Positions 22,409-34,310 of a stretch of 64,000 bases of DNA are shown piece after piece. Source of the stretch: Theropithecus gelada (Eukaryota; Chordata; Mammalia; Primates; Cercopithecidae); the NCBI RefSeq assembly GCF_003255815.1, contig NC_037670.1:53345171-53409170 (forward strand), in the 5' to 3' direction. The notes beneath the pieces were generated by a model. That model saw only the letters and a program-made list of their open reading frames with translations. It did not search any database and was not told the DNA's origin. Position 1 is the first letter of the stretch. The number at the start of each line of letters is the position of its first letter. Position numbers and translations under genes: made by a program.

Positions 22409-22500
22409 TGCTTGACTTTCTTAGGACTTTCTTGGCCACTCTTGTGGACGTCTGATGGTGTTGAATTTTTCTGTCCAGGAACATGCTACCTCTTTTCACT
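21745..22500 (-). repeat. Old L1 fragment, antisense
   Basis: The phrases tctattagcccggttattcatgc, ccatgctttaatatctgatgaggcc and tgccatttattaaaatgacc match the antisense L1M ORF2/3' UTR junction. A CA repeat lies near its end. Confidence 0.65.
22371..22403. repeat. (CA)n microsatellite
   Basis: About 16 uninterrupted CA units. Confidence 0.97.
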
Positions 22501-22619
22501 TGTTTAAATCTACTTTTCTCAGCTGCTTTCTTCTTGGCAAAGCACTGGGTTCTCTAATCCTGTCTTCACCTGCTCTCAGAAAGGCAGGAAAATGAGGGGT
22601 GACCAGTATACCTCAAAAA

Positions 22620-22796
22620 CTGTAATGTGAAGAATATGGGCTTTGAATCAGACAGACCTGGTTCCTGGTTCCCCCCTCCTTTTTAGCACCCGTATTTCCT
22701 AGCTCTTTAGACGTGCTTCTTCTTTGTGAGGCCGAATATCTTTCTGGAGAATGGGGTCAATAGTCCTATCTGTGAGGTTGTCATGAGAATTAACTC
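22620..22796 (+). repeat. MIR SINE
   Basis: The phrases tatgggctttgaatcagacagacctgg, gagaatggggtcaatag and ggttgtcatgagaattaac follow the sense MIR consensus. An Alu is inserted directly after it. Confidence 0.75.
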
Positions 22797-22810
22797 ACGT
22801 GTGCCTATTT

Positions 22811-23052
22811 TTTTTTTTTTTTTTTTTTGAGACGGAGTCTCGCTCTGTCGCCCAGGCTGGAGTGCAGTGGCACGATCTCCACTCACTGCAAGCTCTGCCT
22901 TCCGGGTTCACACCATTCTCCTGCCTCAGCCTCCTGTGTAGCTGGGACTACAGGCACCTGCCACTGCGCCCAGCTAATTTTTGTATTTTTAGTAGAGACG
23001 GGGTTTCACCATGTTAGCCAGGGTGGTCTCGATCTCCTGACCTCGTGTTCCG
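22811..23052 (-). mobile_element. Alu, 5'-truncated, with target duplication
   Basis: The element runs from a T-tract and gagacggagtctcgctctgtc to cctgacctcgtg, where it is truncated. Both sides carry acgtgtgcctatttt (22797 and 23053), so the truncation happened at insertion. Confidence 0.96.
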
Positions 23053-23149
23053 ACGTGTGCCTATTTTAAATGACATTTTCTGCCTGTGTTGTTGGCATAG
23101 AGGAACACAATTGATTTTTAAATATTTTTGTTTCTTTAATAAACTCTTC

Positions 23150-23345
23150 TGTGTTCTAAGTGTTTTCATAACTATGAACATGTTTAATTCTCATAATGGC
23201 TCTCTGGTGGCTGTTATGACCCCATGTCACAGATGAGACATGAGAGGGTTGGGTTACCTGCCCGAGTCACACAGCCAAGCCATGAAGCCGGATTGGAGCC
23301 TGCAAATCTGGAAAGTCTGTGGCTGCTCAGCCTGGTGTATTGGTG
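23150..23345 (-). repeat. MIR SINE, antisense
   Basis: The phrases atgtcacagatgagacatgag and tgcccgagtcacacagccaag match the antisense MIR core. Confidence 0.75.
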
Positions 23346-23379
23346 TTACAGACAGAAACTTTGAGAATTCTCTTGTTAG

Positions 23380-23870
23380 TTGGCTAGTTTTCCTGTAATT
23401 TTCTGTAAAGAATTCATATCATCTGTTAATAGTGACAGTTTTTGTTTCTTCCTTAGAATTTTTTATATCCTTTCTTTCTCTTTTATTGTTTCTTCTTATT
23501 TGAGTATTTTGTAATCTTACTGGGAGTGCTAAAACCTCTTCTATCATATTGGATTGGGACAGTGATAGAAGACAATCTTTGTTTTATTACTTTAAAGACA
23601 TTATTTTAAGATTTTATCAGGTATGACATTTACACCATTGATGTAGGCTTTTAAAAAAAAAATATCCAGCCTGTATTGAGTTAAGTTGATTTTTTTCTAA
23701 TCCTGGTTTGCTAGGAGTTGGTGTTTTTTAAATTTTTTTTAAAAGCATAAATAAATTTAATTGCATCAGACTAGTTTTTCATCTATTGAGCTGCCCATAT
23801 GGTTTTTCTGATTTCATCTGTTGGTAAGGCGATTCATGCTGCCCTTCTGTTTCACCATCCCGGAGCTCCT
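23380..23870 (-). repeat. L1 ORF2 fragment, antisense
   Basis: The phrases atcatctgttaatagtgacag, catctattgagctgcccatatgg and cctggtttgctaggagttgg match the antisense of L1 ORF2. It is decayed, with no open frame. Confidence 0.7.
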
Positions 23871-24049
23871 GAGACAGAAGAAATCTGGTCACGATGTTTG
23901 TTTTGTTTGGGGTTAAGATCGTTGCTTCCATGTTCGTAAGTGAACCTGGCCTTTTCCGGTTGTTGGTTTGGCTTAGGTTTTAAGATCGATAGTTTATTTT
24001 CTCACCAGTTTTCATAAACAAAGATTGGATTGAGCTTGTGTTCCTTAGC

Positions 24050-24199
24050 CCTCAGGTGGAGGACCCTTGTGGGCATTTACACGATGAGGTCCCTCAGGCA
24101 GAGGTGAGACCCTCATGGGCATCTGCAGGATGAGGTCCCTCAGGCGGAGGTGAGACCCTCTCTCAGGCGGAGGTGAGACCCTCATGGGCATCTGCACAG
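24050..24199. repeat. Minisatellite, about 52 bp unit
   Basis: Roughly three units contain ccctcaggcggaggtgagac and cctcatgggcatctgca, with one shortened copy. Confidence 0.9.
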
Positions 24200-24748
24200 G
24201 GTTCTCAGTGCCTCCCAATCCTGCCACACCTTGTGGGAAGGGAGGCGCCCAGACCCACGAGTCAGTTCGTCAGAACCCCTGAGGCAGGGGCTGCAGTACT
24301 CTTCCATTTGTGAGACTTGGAAATGACATGTCTGCATCTCCACGAAATGAAAGATCTGCATCTCTGCTGAGGGTCCTGCCTCAGGGGACCTCTGTGCTGG
24401 GCCTTGGAGGTGGGATACGCTCAGGCAGCCTCTCCCCGGCTGCTATTCTCCAGCAGTTCAGAGGTTTTAGTGCCCTAGGGAAGAATGAACGGGGAAAGCT
24501 TCCGGCCTTCCCCCTGGTGCCCTTGCCCCTTCCCCAGGCCTGTGTTGGTTGCATACACCCCCCTGGGCTGTTTCTGAGTGTCCGGGTCAGGGAAGTTCCA
24601 TAGCGTGGAGCCCACGTGCTGGTGAATCCCTGGGGCTGCCTGACTCCTGGGCCAGCTCACAGCCTGCAGCCAATGGTTTAACATTTCACCTGGAATTTCC
24701 AATTCCCTCGAAGGGTAATCTTTTCCTTTGATTTCAAAGTGTTTTAGA

Positions 24749-25043
24749 GGCCGGGCACGGTGGCTCAAGCCTGTAATCCCAGCACTTTGGGAGGCCGAGA
24801 CAGGCAGATCACGAGGTCAGGAGATCGAGACCATCCTGGCTAACACGGTGAAACCCCATCTCTACTAAAAAATGCAAAAAACTAGCCGGGCGAGGTGGCG
24901 GGCGCCTGTAGTCCCAGCTACTCGGGAGGCTGAGGCAGGAGAATAGCGTAAACCCGGGAGGCGGAGCTTGCAGTGAGCTGAGATCCAGCCACTGCACTCC
25001 AGTCCGGGCGATAGAGTGAGACTCCGTCTCAAAAAAAAAAAAA
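24749..25043 (+). mobile_element. AluY of Old World monkey type (AluYR-like)
   Basis: This is a full-length sense Alu with a pure A-tail and a perfect 13 bp target duplication aaagtgttttaga (24736-24748 and 25044-25056). It carries changes I know from cercopithecid AluYR elements: ggctcaagcc, a six-A run before tgcaaaaaactag, gggcgaggtggcgg, gcgtaaacccggg and gagatccagccactgc. Few other substitutions are present, so it is young. It sits at the edge of an old antisense L1. Confidence 0.9.
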
Positions 25044-25056
25044 AAAGTGTTTTAGA

Positions 25057-26270
25057 AACTACAGACAAGCCTTAAGAATCCTACAGAGAACTCCCCTTCA
25101 CCCAAAGGCCCCATCCATGATTTGCCTGTTTTCCCTAAAAGCCCTTGGTAACAAAAGGCTCCACTGCAGGACATGGACTGCACCCAGTGGTCTCCTGTGA
25201 TCTCAGTTATTTCTTGACTTCTGTGACCTTGAAATTTTGGAGACTACAGGCTGGTTATTTCCTAGATTCCCCTTGATTTGGATTTATCCCAGTGTCTTCA
25301 GGAGTCGTCCGAGGCGATGCATTTTTGGCCAGAATGTGGGGGAAGTGATGCTGGGCGCTTCCTGCTACACCTTGTTGGGTTTGACCTGGCCTTGGCATGT
25401 CCTGTTGTTAGTCCAGTAATTTTGCTCACTTGACTGAGATTTCTCCACTCTAAAATTACCCCCACCTCTGCACCACCTGCTTTACAGTTAATCAGTATTT
25501 TATGAGAAGATACTTTGAGATTCTCTAAAAACCTCATTTCTGTTTCCAGTCTCATCCACCAGTTTGTCATCCATTAATATTTCTTGCTGGAATTAATTAG
25601 GGCAATGAGGGCACCAGTGATTTTTTTTAAAAATTCAATCATTTCTTCTTCATTTATCGATTGACCTATTCCTGAAAGCAAAAGCTTTCTTCTCATTCAT
25701 TTTTTCATTAATTATCATCAGTGTGGACGCATGACTTTTTATTTTGGTTAACAGATTTTAACCCATTGCTATTATTGCTAATTTTGATGCTGAACCTTCC
25801 CTCCATTTGGCCCTTTGGGGGTTGCGGGGGAGCCCTTCCAGCTGGCTTCTGTATTCTTTTGATGCCTCCATCAATCGTTGAGCACATCCTTATCTTCTGG
25901 CACAAGATGATCTCAACTCATCTTGTTCTTTCTCTCTTCTTTCCCAGCCATTTCTGCAGGGAACCTTGGGTTAGTGCAGTGGAAAGTGGGATTTAGAAAC
26001 CAAGATCCAGGCAGTCATGTGCTCCTTGCTCCTGGGGCATCACTGCTCGCAGCTAGGAAATTACGTATGTCTACAGCTAGTTCGTTTTCTGTATCTAGCC
26101 ACATATTCTGAAAAGCAGTATTTTACACCATCACCTCCAAATACAATGCAAAACCCTTAGTTTATGTGAGCTTCCCCTTTTCTGCATCTGTCCCAGCCCT
26201 TCTCTGGCTCCCAGTATCCTCAGTATATTTATTTTTTTTGCTGAATTCCACTCTATGTGGCCAGTCTTAT
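25057..26270 (-). repeat. L1ME-type 3' UTR, long antisense piece
   Basis: A chain of antisense L1ME phrases runs in order: gactacaggctggttatttcc, gcatttttggccagaatg, tttctccactctaaaattacc, gagaagatactttgagattc, catcagtgtggacgcatgac, gagcacatccttatcttctggcac and gaaaccaagatccaggcag. About 1.2 kb of an old L1 is preserved. Confidence 0.8.
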
Positions 26271-26633
26271 GATCAAAGTGGGCTGCCACCCTACTTGGAC
26301 ACCCTTCTGCTTGGACGCCTTCTTTGCCCAGATCCTGACCTCTGACTGAACTCTTTCACACCCTGCTTTGGGAAGGGGGGGATGATGGCTGCCCTTAAAA
26401 TTTTTGCATATAAACTTAAGTTATCAAAGTCTAACGTGACTGCACTGTCCTCCTTCCAGGACTTAAGTACAGGACTCAAAATTTCCTGAAGTCCAGTCAA
26501 GTCATACTTGTTATATGTCTGGCACGTCAACTGTGTGTCACTTTTCTGTATCCACAAAGGCAACGATCCTTATTGGGGCATCCTGTCTCATAGTGAGTGT
26601 TGGCTTAGATTTCTCCACATTTGCCATTTTCTT

Positions 26634-26672
26634 GTGTGTGTGTTTGTTTGTTTGTTTGTTTGTTTTTGTTTT
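26634..26672. repeat. (TTTG)n microsatellite
   Basis: TTTG units form the tail of the adjoining antisense Alu. Confidence 0.93.
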
Positions 26673-26946
26673 TGAGACGGAGTCTCACTCTGTCACCCAG
26701 ACTGGAGTGCAGAGTCACGATCTGGGCTCAATGCAACCTCCACCTCCCAGGTTCAAATGATCCTCAGCTTTGTGAGTAGCTGGGAGTATAGGCATGTACC
26801 ACCACATCCGGCTAATTTTTGTGTTTTTGGTAGAGATGGGGTTTCTCCATGTTGGCCAGTCTGGTCTCAAACTCCTGACTTCAGGTGATCTGCCCACTTC
26901 GGCCTCTCAAAGTGCTGGGATTACAGGCGTAAGCCACTGAGCCCTG
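26671..26946 (-). mobile_element. Alu, antisense
   Basis: The element runs from gagacggagtctcactctgtc to cgtaagccactgagccctg. It has several small deletions. Confidence 0.93.
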
Positions 26947-27324
26947 TCGACAGCAGGGTATGCTTTTAACAATGATGAATGAGCAGGCATCTCTTTAAGC
27001 ACCTTCTGAGGGTGTTTTGCTGGCAGGCCAGTGTAGATAAGAGCCGCTGTTCAGCCTTCTACAGACTCAGGCAGAATGCGCTCCAACCTTCCACATCACC
27101 ACCCAACACCTTTACAGCTCCGTCCCGGGAAAGAACAATTCTGCAGCCCCCTCTTCTCATCCTTACTGCCGGAATTCTGGCCACACGTTCTTTTGGGGAA
27201 CTCCATGCTGCTTCTGTCCATGGGCCACCTTCCTGGCCTTCATCACATTCCACAGATCATCGCTGACTTATCCCCCAGGAAAGACACCATGACATGCAGC
27301 GAGCAGAACAAAACCTTCGGGGGT

Positions 27325-27490
27325 GTAGACACAAGCGGCACAGGCTTTGGGATCAGAGCGACAGGGCCCGGAATCCCAGCTCCACCACTTTCTAGCTGTG
27401 TGGCTTTAGGGAACTCTTTTAGGTCATGTTCTTTAGCTGTAAAGCCTAAATAACAGTGCCTGTCTCGCGGGTGATTGAGAGAACTAGAAC
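27325..27490 (+). repeat. MIR SINE
   Basis: The phrases aggctttgggatcagagcgac, ccaccactttctagctgtgtgg and tgtaaagcctaaataacagtgcc follow the sense MIR consensus. Confidence 0.8.
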
Positions 27491-28549
27491 ATGGTGCTAC
27501 ATTGACTTCTCGGAGATGTACACACATCTGCTTTCTGTCGAGCGTGAGCTACTTTACAAACGCACCTCCTCTGAGAAAACCTGCCAAGCCCCTGAGGCCG
27601 TCTGTGGCCCTGTCCCAGCCTCCCTCTGTGCTCACCCATCCCCTATCCTGTGGTCCTCCCAGGATGCTGGCCCTCGTTCCCCAGCCACTTCTCTGAGAAT
27701 GTCCCATGGGCTGCCTGGTCCAGGCAGGCTCCAGAGGCACCCAGGAAGCCCAACTGTCCTAAACTCCAGGCAGCAGGGCCCTTGAGGCTGTAACTAGTAT
27801 AGATGAGGCCTCTGGGACCTCCTACACCTCACCCCCTTTGAATGGGATGCAAGACAAACCCAGGCCTTCTCTGCTGCAGGGAGACTCCAGGGTCTCCTCT
27901 CACAGCCTCTCACCAGGGAAGCGGTTGTTGACTCCTAGTCTGTGCCTGGTCCTGGGCTGGAATTTGGGGAGGAGAAAGACTCCGGAGCGCATGGTCTAGA
28001 TGCAAAGCCATTACTCACATAGAAGCCAGGGAGGTGATGTCAGAGAGGTCTGCTGGGGCGCCGGGAGGACACTGAGGAAGGAACAACAGAACCCATCGGT
28101 TGGGTGTGGAGGGCCCAGGAAGAGGACGACAGCCAAGCCCTGTCTCGAGGCTCCGTGAACGTGAGCCCAGGCAGAGAGCAGCAGAGTGGGGCAGGGACAA
28201 AGGCTCCCACCACAACACTCTCTGCCAGAAGAATGTTCATGTTTCTTTCCTTTGATCCACTTTTCAATCGTATCTTCTTTGCAGAAAAGTTTCCTTTAGA
28301 TGCTATTTTTAAAAGTGCATCAAGCAGGTTTTATTACTTAGAGTTATCTTCAGTGAATTATGGAATGAAGGATCCTAATCATTGGAGGAACCCACTGAAA
28401 GGCCCTATAATAAGTTGATGCTCAGATGTGGGTTGCAAAAAAAAACGAAAAAAAAAGGCAGCAGCTTTTATAGGTATTTCTGGCTCAGTAATGCTTTGCT
28501 TAATTAGTAACCTTTGACTGTATAGTGAGCAAAACATCCCTTTGCGTGT

Positions 28550-28582
28550 TTTTATGGTGCACCATAAAAGGAGAATGCAAAT
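28550..28582. promoter_or_regulatory. Palindrome with CArG box and octamer
   Basis: Positions 28550-28569 form a perfect 20 bp palindrome (arms TTTTATGGTG and CACCATAAAA). Positions 28562-28571 read CCATAAAAGG, a perfect CC(A/T)6GG CArG box of the kind bound by SRF. Positions 28575-28582 read ATGCAAAT, the POU octamer. The surrounding sequence is not an obvious repeat. A regulatory role is inference from motif clustering only. Confidence 0.35.
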
Positions 28583-29363
28583 GTTATATGTTTTCATTTG
28601 CCACTCCTGTTTGTCTGCTCAGTTACCTCTGTAAACCCCTGCCATTCACAGCCATTTACTGTGCTGTAATGGCCAAAATAACGTCTAGTCTTCTCAAAAG
28701 CCTGCTCTGAGCAGAGTTTTCCATAATGAAGATGCTAGTGGTAACACTTTAGGTACAGCTAAAACTGTTTTCATTCTGAAAATGGAAAGCAAAAAAAAAA
28801 AAAAAAAAAAGGTCCCACTTAGTGCTTATTTGTGCATAATAGTAGCCATTTTCTTAGAAGAAACTGTTTTAGAGAGTGTTATGGGCTAATAAAATAAAGC
28901 ACAAGTCTGTTTAGTGCTGGTCTCTCTGTAACTAAAGAGTAGTGGAGATGGAGCAGCCAGGCGCCCAGCGTCCCCAGGTAGGACACTTAGAGACACCGAG
29001 GCTGCCGGCGGCGTCGACAGCAACAGCGTTTGGAATGACGCATGCCTCGGTAAAGTTGGGGGCGTGAAGCAACATTGTCTGTCTCCTAAGCACACGTTGT
29101 GCCGAGGGACCGGATCCCGGGCTGATGGATGGGAGGCCACGGGCTGTGTTTCATTTTGCTGTTTGCCGAGGCACTCACCTGCGAGGACATCTTGCAGGAT
29201 GTATGGGGCTTTCTGTTCCCCTGGCATGCCCTTGATCCAAAGCAATACTCTTCTCCCAGAGGTATTCACCAGCAGATGAGTGTATCTGCTTTCCCTTGTC
29301 AGAAGTTGAAGCCCATACAACCCGGGGACAGTCCCCTTTTTGCCTAAAGGGCCAGGGTGTTTT

Positions 29364-29676
29364 TTTATTTTTTGCTTTTTTTTTTTTTTGAGATGGACTC
29401 TCACTCCGTTGCCCAGGCTGGAGTGCAATGACGTGATATCAGCTCACTGCAACCTCCACCTCGCAAGTTCAAGCGATTCTCCTGCCTCAGCCTCCCGAGT
29501 AGAGTAGCTGGGATTACAGGCACGTGCCACCACACCCGGCTAATTTTTGTATTTTTAGTAGAGAGGGGGTTTTACCATGTTTTCCAGGCTGGTCTTGAAC
29601 TCCTGACCTCAAATGATCCAACCACCTTGGCCTCCCAAAGTGCTGGTATTACAGGTGTGAGCCACCGCACCTGGCC
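29364..29676 (-). mobile_element. Alu, antisense
   Basis: The element runs from a T-tract and gagatggactctcactccgt to gagccaccgcacctggcc. The flanks gccagggtgttt and gccaggggtttg fit a decayed target duplication. Confidence 0.95.
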
Positions 29677-30424
29677 CAGCCAGGGGTTTGAAAGCCAAAT
29701 GGATTGCCCAGGAATTCCAGGATGGGATTGGCATTCTGCAGAACTTGCTTCTGCTCCACTTGCCCCTCCCGTCCCCATGTGCTAACACTCGCTGTGGTCC
29801 AGTGCTGTGCTAGACGCAGGGGCCTCTGAGGCAGGTGCAAAGAGAACCTGCCTTCAGTGAGTAGGAAAGACAGACTCAGGAAAGAAGCAAGATACCAAGA
29901 CCTCATGGCAGATGGCCGTGCCTCAGAGGGAGAAGCAAAGGACCGGGACCTCAGAGGAGGTTTCCTTTATTGTTATCAAACCAGACTTGTGGACCTTCCT
30001 GGCACAGCAAAGCCAAACCATTGACATCGGGATTGCAGCGAGAGAAAGTGAGGCATTTCTTTCAGGGCACCAGGCCAGGAGAATCGGGTCACTCATGCCT
30101 AAGACCTGACCTGTCCTATGGCTTACAGTAAGGATCTATAAAGGCAGAGAGACAGAGGCTTCAGGCAGAGTCAAGCATCAGGACACAGAGGCGACACATT
30201 GGTTTTACCTAAAAGGACATCTTGAAGCAGGAACCCACAAGTTATAGGTATATTCAAAGATTTTTCTGATCTGTGATTAGTTAAGGGGTTGAAGCTTTGT
30301 CTAAACATTTTGGATCAGCAGAAAAGAACATTAGCTCTGGCCTGAGGGTGTGAGTTCCTCCAGGCTCACAGGAATTCTTTTAGGAGGAAATTTAGAACCA
30401 ACAGCAGAAGTCAGAGTTCCGTCC

Positions 30425-30477
30425 TAAGCTCCCCCATATCTGAAGTCTTCCTCAGCTCCCCCATATCTGAGGTCTAT
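30425..30477. repeat. 26 bp tandem repeat, two copies
   Basis: The phrase agctcccccatatctga occurs twice in direct tandem, followed by ag/gg and tct. Confidence 0.9.
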
Positions 30478-30654
30478 GTGTAGTGGACCTGTGTAGCCAG
30501 CCCGTTTGGTGGGAGTCCGGGTTTCTGAAAAACAACTCAGGGACACATGGTAAGATGTCACTTTAGTTTCTATTGGGAACCAAGCATCTCCTGACTCTAG
30601 CCTCCTTGGCTATTGTTTTCAGCCACTTTTACCTTCTTGTTTGTCAAGTTGCTA

Positions 30655-30660
<6 letters not shown>

Positions 30661-30685
<25 letters not shown>

Positions 30686-30968
30686 GAGGCAGAGTCTTGC
30701 TCTGTCTCCCAGGCTAGAGTGCAATGGTGCAATCTCAGCTCACTACAACCTCCGCCTCCTGGGTTCAAGCAATTCTTCTGCCTCAGCCTCCCAAGTAGCT
30801 GGGATTACAGGCGCCCACCACCACACCTGGCTAATTTTTTATATTTTTAGTAGAGATAGGGTTTCACCATGTTGGCCGGGCTTGTCTTGAACTTCTGATC
30901 TCAGGTGATCCGCCCACCTCGGCCTCCCAAAGTGCTGGGATTCCAGGCGTGAGCCACCACGCCCAGCC
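30661..30968 (-). mobile_element. Alu, antisense, full length
   Basis: The element runs from a 25-base T-tract to gagccaccacgcccagcc. The flanks ttgctaatttac and ttgctcatttac are a 12 bp target duplication with one mismatch. Confidence 0.96.
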
Positions 30969-31574
30969 TTGCTCATTTACTTCTCAGGGCTTGTTAGGTG
31001 CCTGGAATTTCCCTTGAAGGAACTCAAGATTTTTCTTTATTTCCATGTTTGGGGGCCCATCAGTCACTAAGTGGGGTCCCTGCTCCATGTCATCATGAGG
31101 ACCTTCCTTTCAAAAATAGGCAGTGTGGACATGTCGGTAGAGACCTGTCCTGAAATGTAGCTGTAAAGTGTCCACTTTCCTATGCGTGTCTTTTCTGTGA
31201 TTTACTTTCCTCTCTTCAAAAGTCCACAGCGTTTACAGCACATCAGGCAATGTCAAGGCTTAGAAATTCCAGAGGCTCCTGGAATAAGACACTCAGATCC
31301 CCACACTCTATCTTTAATGCTGCCAGCATTCCATCTGGAACCATGCCTGGCTGTGGCAGGGCAGAGCCAGCTGGGACCTGCTTGGATTTGTGTGGCCACA
31401 GGCAAGGCCAGGGAAAGGCGAGGTTACCTGGTAAAGCCAGCACCAGAGAGGAACTTTAGGCATCTTAGCAACAAACCACCCTCCCGGCAATGGTTGTTAG
31501 GGGTGTAGGAGATGCTCCCTGGAGCTGGCTAGTTGGCAGAGGGTGGAGAACAGAGGCTGGGGGCCAACCATACT

Positions 31575-31712
31575 GGGATGGGTTGTGGGACCTCTGTAAG
31601 CCTCAGTTTCTTCATCGTAAAATTCGGAGACCAGCAGTTCATTTAACGCTTTAGCATGGGACCAGCACATATTAGATATTTAATAAACCTAAGTTCCTAA
31701 TAATAAAAATAA
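31575..31712 (+). repeat. MIR SINE
   Basis: The phrases aagcctcagtttcttcatcg and ttagatatttaataaacct follow the sense MIR consensus. Confidence 0.7.
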
Positions 31713-32394
31713 TGAAGTCAAGGCAAGTGTTTAGCATCCAAGAAGGTTGCTTGAGACACTGTGAGCTTCAGAGGAAAGACCGCCTTCCCCAGAGGGAGGC
31801 CTGTGGAGTGTGCAGGGCCCTGTCCTAGAAAATACCCGAGAAACCAAGCAGAGGCCAGCAGGGCAGGCTCAGGCGGGATGAGCACCACACAAGAGCTGAG
31901 AATCGGGCGCTGGGGACACTGAAACCCCCGTGGGGGTCGCCGTGGTCATTGAACCCAGGTCTACGAAGTCCCCAGTGACTGTAAGGATCTGTAGCCCAGG
32001 AAGAGGCAGCCTGAGCTCGAACACCCACAGTGACAGTGAAGAGTCAGGCTGATGCTACTCACAGTGCACTCAAGCAGAACCGCGAACTCCCATAGCTTGA
32101 AAATGTCAAATCCAGCAGTCCCTGTCTCTTTTTCCCGGGAGACACTGACTTTAGGAACAGCAAGGAGACTTCTCACCCAGCACACTGGGCTCCCAGGCTT
32201 CACCCAGCTGGGCAGAGGGTCAGGGGCAGCCCCTCTTTGCAGAGGCGTTGGCCTGTTCCTGCCTCACCCCACCTTGCAGCAAACAAAGATGGCAAGATAG
32301 CCTGGGCCGGCTCTAGGTGAGGGGCTCACCTGGGTCAGGAAGCAGACAGCTCCAGTATGGCCAGGGCCTCTCAGGTTGCTCTGTTTGGTACAGT

Positions 32395-32545
32395 AACATC
32401 CTGTATTTATTTATTACGTAGTTACCGTCTTTGTCCTCCTGGGAACACAAGCTCAGTGAGAGCGGGGACCTTGTCTGTGCAGTGCCGGATCTCCTCTTGG
32501 CACCCAGAACAGGGCCTGCTGCATAGAAGGAAGGCATGGTGCCGG
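32395..32545 (+). repeat. L2 LINE 3' fragment
   Basis: The phrases cacaagctcagtgagagcgg, ggaccttgtctgtgcagtgcc and acagggcctgctgcatag match the sense L2 3' region. Confidence 0.65.
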
Positions 32546-33559
32546 GAAGCACTGTGAACAGGTGGACGGGGCATCGCGCACACACCATCCGGGACAGACA
32601 TAGCCCAACACAGACATATTGGGCCGCCTGAGGCCCAATGAAGTTTCCAACCTTGATTGACTTCACTGTCCACCTGGCTACCTGTTACCTCTGAAGGGAG
32701 AAATTCTAGTGTGCCACGTGTCCTGCAGGTTCATAAAGCCAAATGCTTTTGTCTCATCACTTCAAGATCTGGGGCTGGGGGTTTCTCATCACTACTTCTG
32801 TCTCCTCCTTCCCTCATTATGGATGGATGTGAGGCCTGTCTGTGGCCCTTTGGATAAGCATCTGTCAGCATTTCGGACGTAGTAAACCCTGACTGTAGTT
32901 GAATTTCTTTTTCATGATAAGAGGAACATGAGTGACATTATTTCGGAATAGTCAGTCGCATATGCACAGGAGAGCTGTCATCGGCCCTAATAGCACCTTC
33001 AATAATCCTGCGGTCATCTGGGTAAATTTGCCGAGATGGACCTCATTTTTTGTTCTGGTGTAATGTCTCTGCCTAAGTGTTTAGGTACTGGGGAGACAGG
33101 TGACAATGACATACATACTCAGAAATCTCAGAATGTTTCTTGGCTGCTCGACTGTCCATAATAACACCCTCACAATGACTTCTCTCTCCTATTTCTCAAC
33201 CAGCATAGAAAAGCTCTATGAGATGAATGGTGGAAGGGGTCTTTTTGTTCATTTGTCTATCAGATCCGTTGAGGTCCTATTATGGGGCTTTAAAACTACC
33301 ACAGGAGAGGAACATACTGCAGCATAAGTGACAACTCAAGTGGGACCAAAGGAAGTGTTTTACCACAAATGTCATTTTCGAGAAATAGAGGTCAACGTAT
33401 ATGTAAATCACAACTGTCAAACCAAATTAAATTTTATGAGACTCATATTTCCCCGTTCTTTCTGAGGACTGTTCCCTGCTCTGATTCCTTCATCCTAATT
33501 CTCTTGTTGGATTTTTTAGATTTGCCTGTGTGTTTCATTTTTCCAGCCATTAGGTTTTA

Positions 33560-33737
33560 TATTTCTTTCCTTCATTCGTCCATTCACCCAGCAAACACAT
33601 ATTAAGCACCTACTGTTTTATGGATTTTATTGTTTCAGGTATCATGCTACATATTAGATTACTAAGGTGAAAACGTTTTAGTTTCTCCCTCCAAGAATTC
33701 ACAATTTTCAGGAGGAGGGATGTAGGAGGGAGGAAGG
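33560..33737 (-). repeat. L2 LINE 3' end, left part
   Basis: The phrases ccttcattcgtccattcaccc, agcaaacacatattaagcacc and atcatgctacatattagatt are antisense L2. The Alu at 33749 interrupts it. Confidence 0.7.
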
Positions 33738-33748
33738 AAATGTAGTCT

Positions 33749-34071
33749 TTTTTTTGTTGTTTTTTTGTTTTTGTTTGTTTTGAGACAGGGTCTTGCTCTG
33801 TCACCCAGGTTGGAGTGCAGTGGCACAATCTTGGCTCAATGCAGCCTCAACCTCCCAGGCTCAAGCAATTCTCCCACCTCAGCCTCCTGAGTAGCTGGGA
33901 TTGCAGGAGCATACCACCACGCCCTTTTATTTTTATTTTTTATTTTTTTGGTAGAGATGGGGTCTCCCTATGTGGCCCTGGCTGGTCTCAAATTCCTGAG
34001 CTCAAGCGATCCTCCTGCCTCAGCCTCCCAAAGTGCTGGGATTATAGGTGTGAGCCACTGTGCCCAGCCAC
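33749..34071 (-). mobile_element. Alu, antisense, old
   Basis: The element runs from a T/G-rich tail and gagacagggtcttgctctgtc to gagccactgtgcccagcc. The target duplication aaatgtagtct is perfect (33738-33748 and 34072-34082). Confidence 0.96.
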
Positions 34072-34082
34072 AAATGTAGTCT

Positions 34083-34310
34083 CAATTTTGGTACACATGA
34101 GACTTGTGAGAATTGTTGTGATGATCTCTGGCCAGGGGAGTATGTGAAAGCAAGTAAGTGAGCAGGGTCAGCCAGGAAGGCTCTGCAGAGGAGGTGAGAC
34201 TCAGGTTGGACCTTGAAGGGGATATAGTCTTTCGATGGGTAGGAAGACATTCCAGGCAGAGAGAAGAGAGGAATGAAAGTCTCAGAGTTAGAAACTTGCA
34301 CAGCACCTGT
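34083..34310 (-). repeat. L2 LINE, right part
   Basis: The phrases ggctctgcagaggaggtgag, gttggaccttgaaggg and cattccaggcagagagaagag are antisense L2 and continue the fragment before the Alu. Confidence 0.65.
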
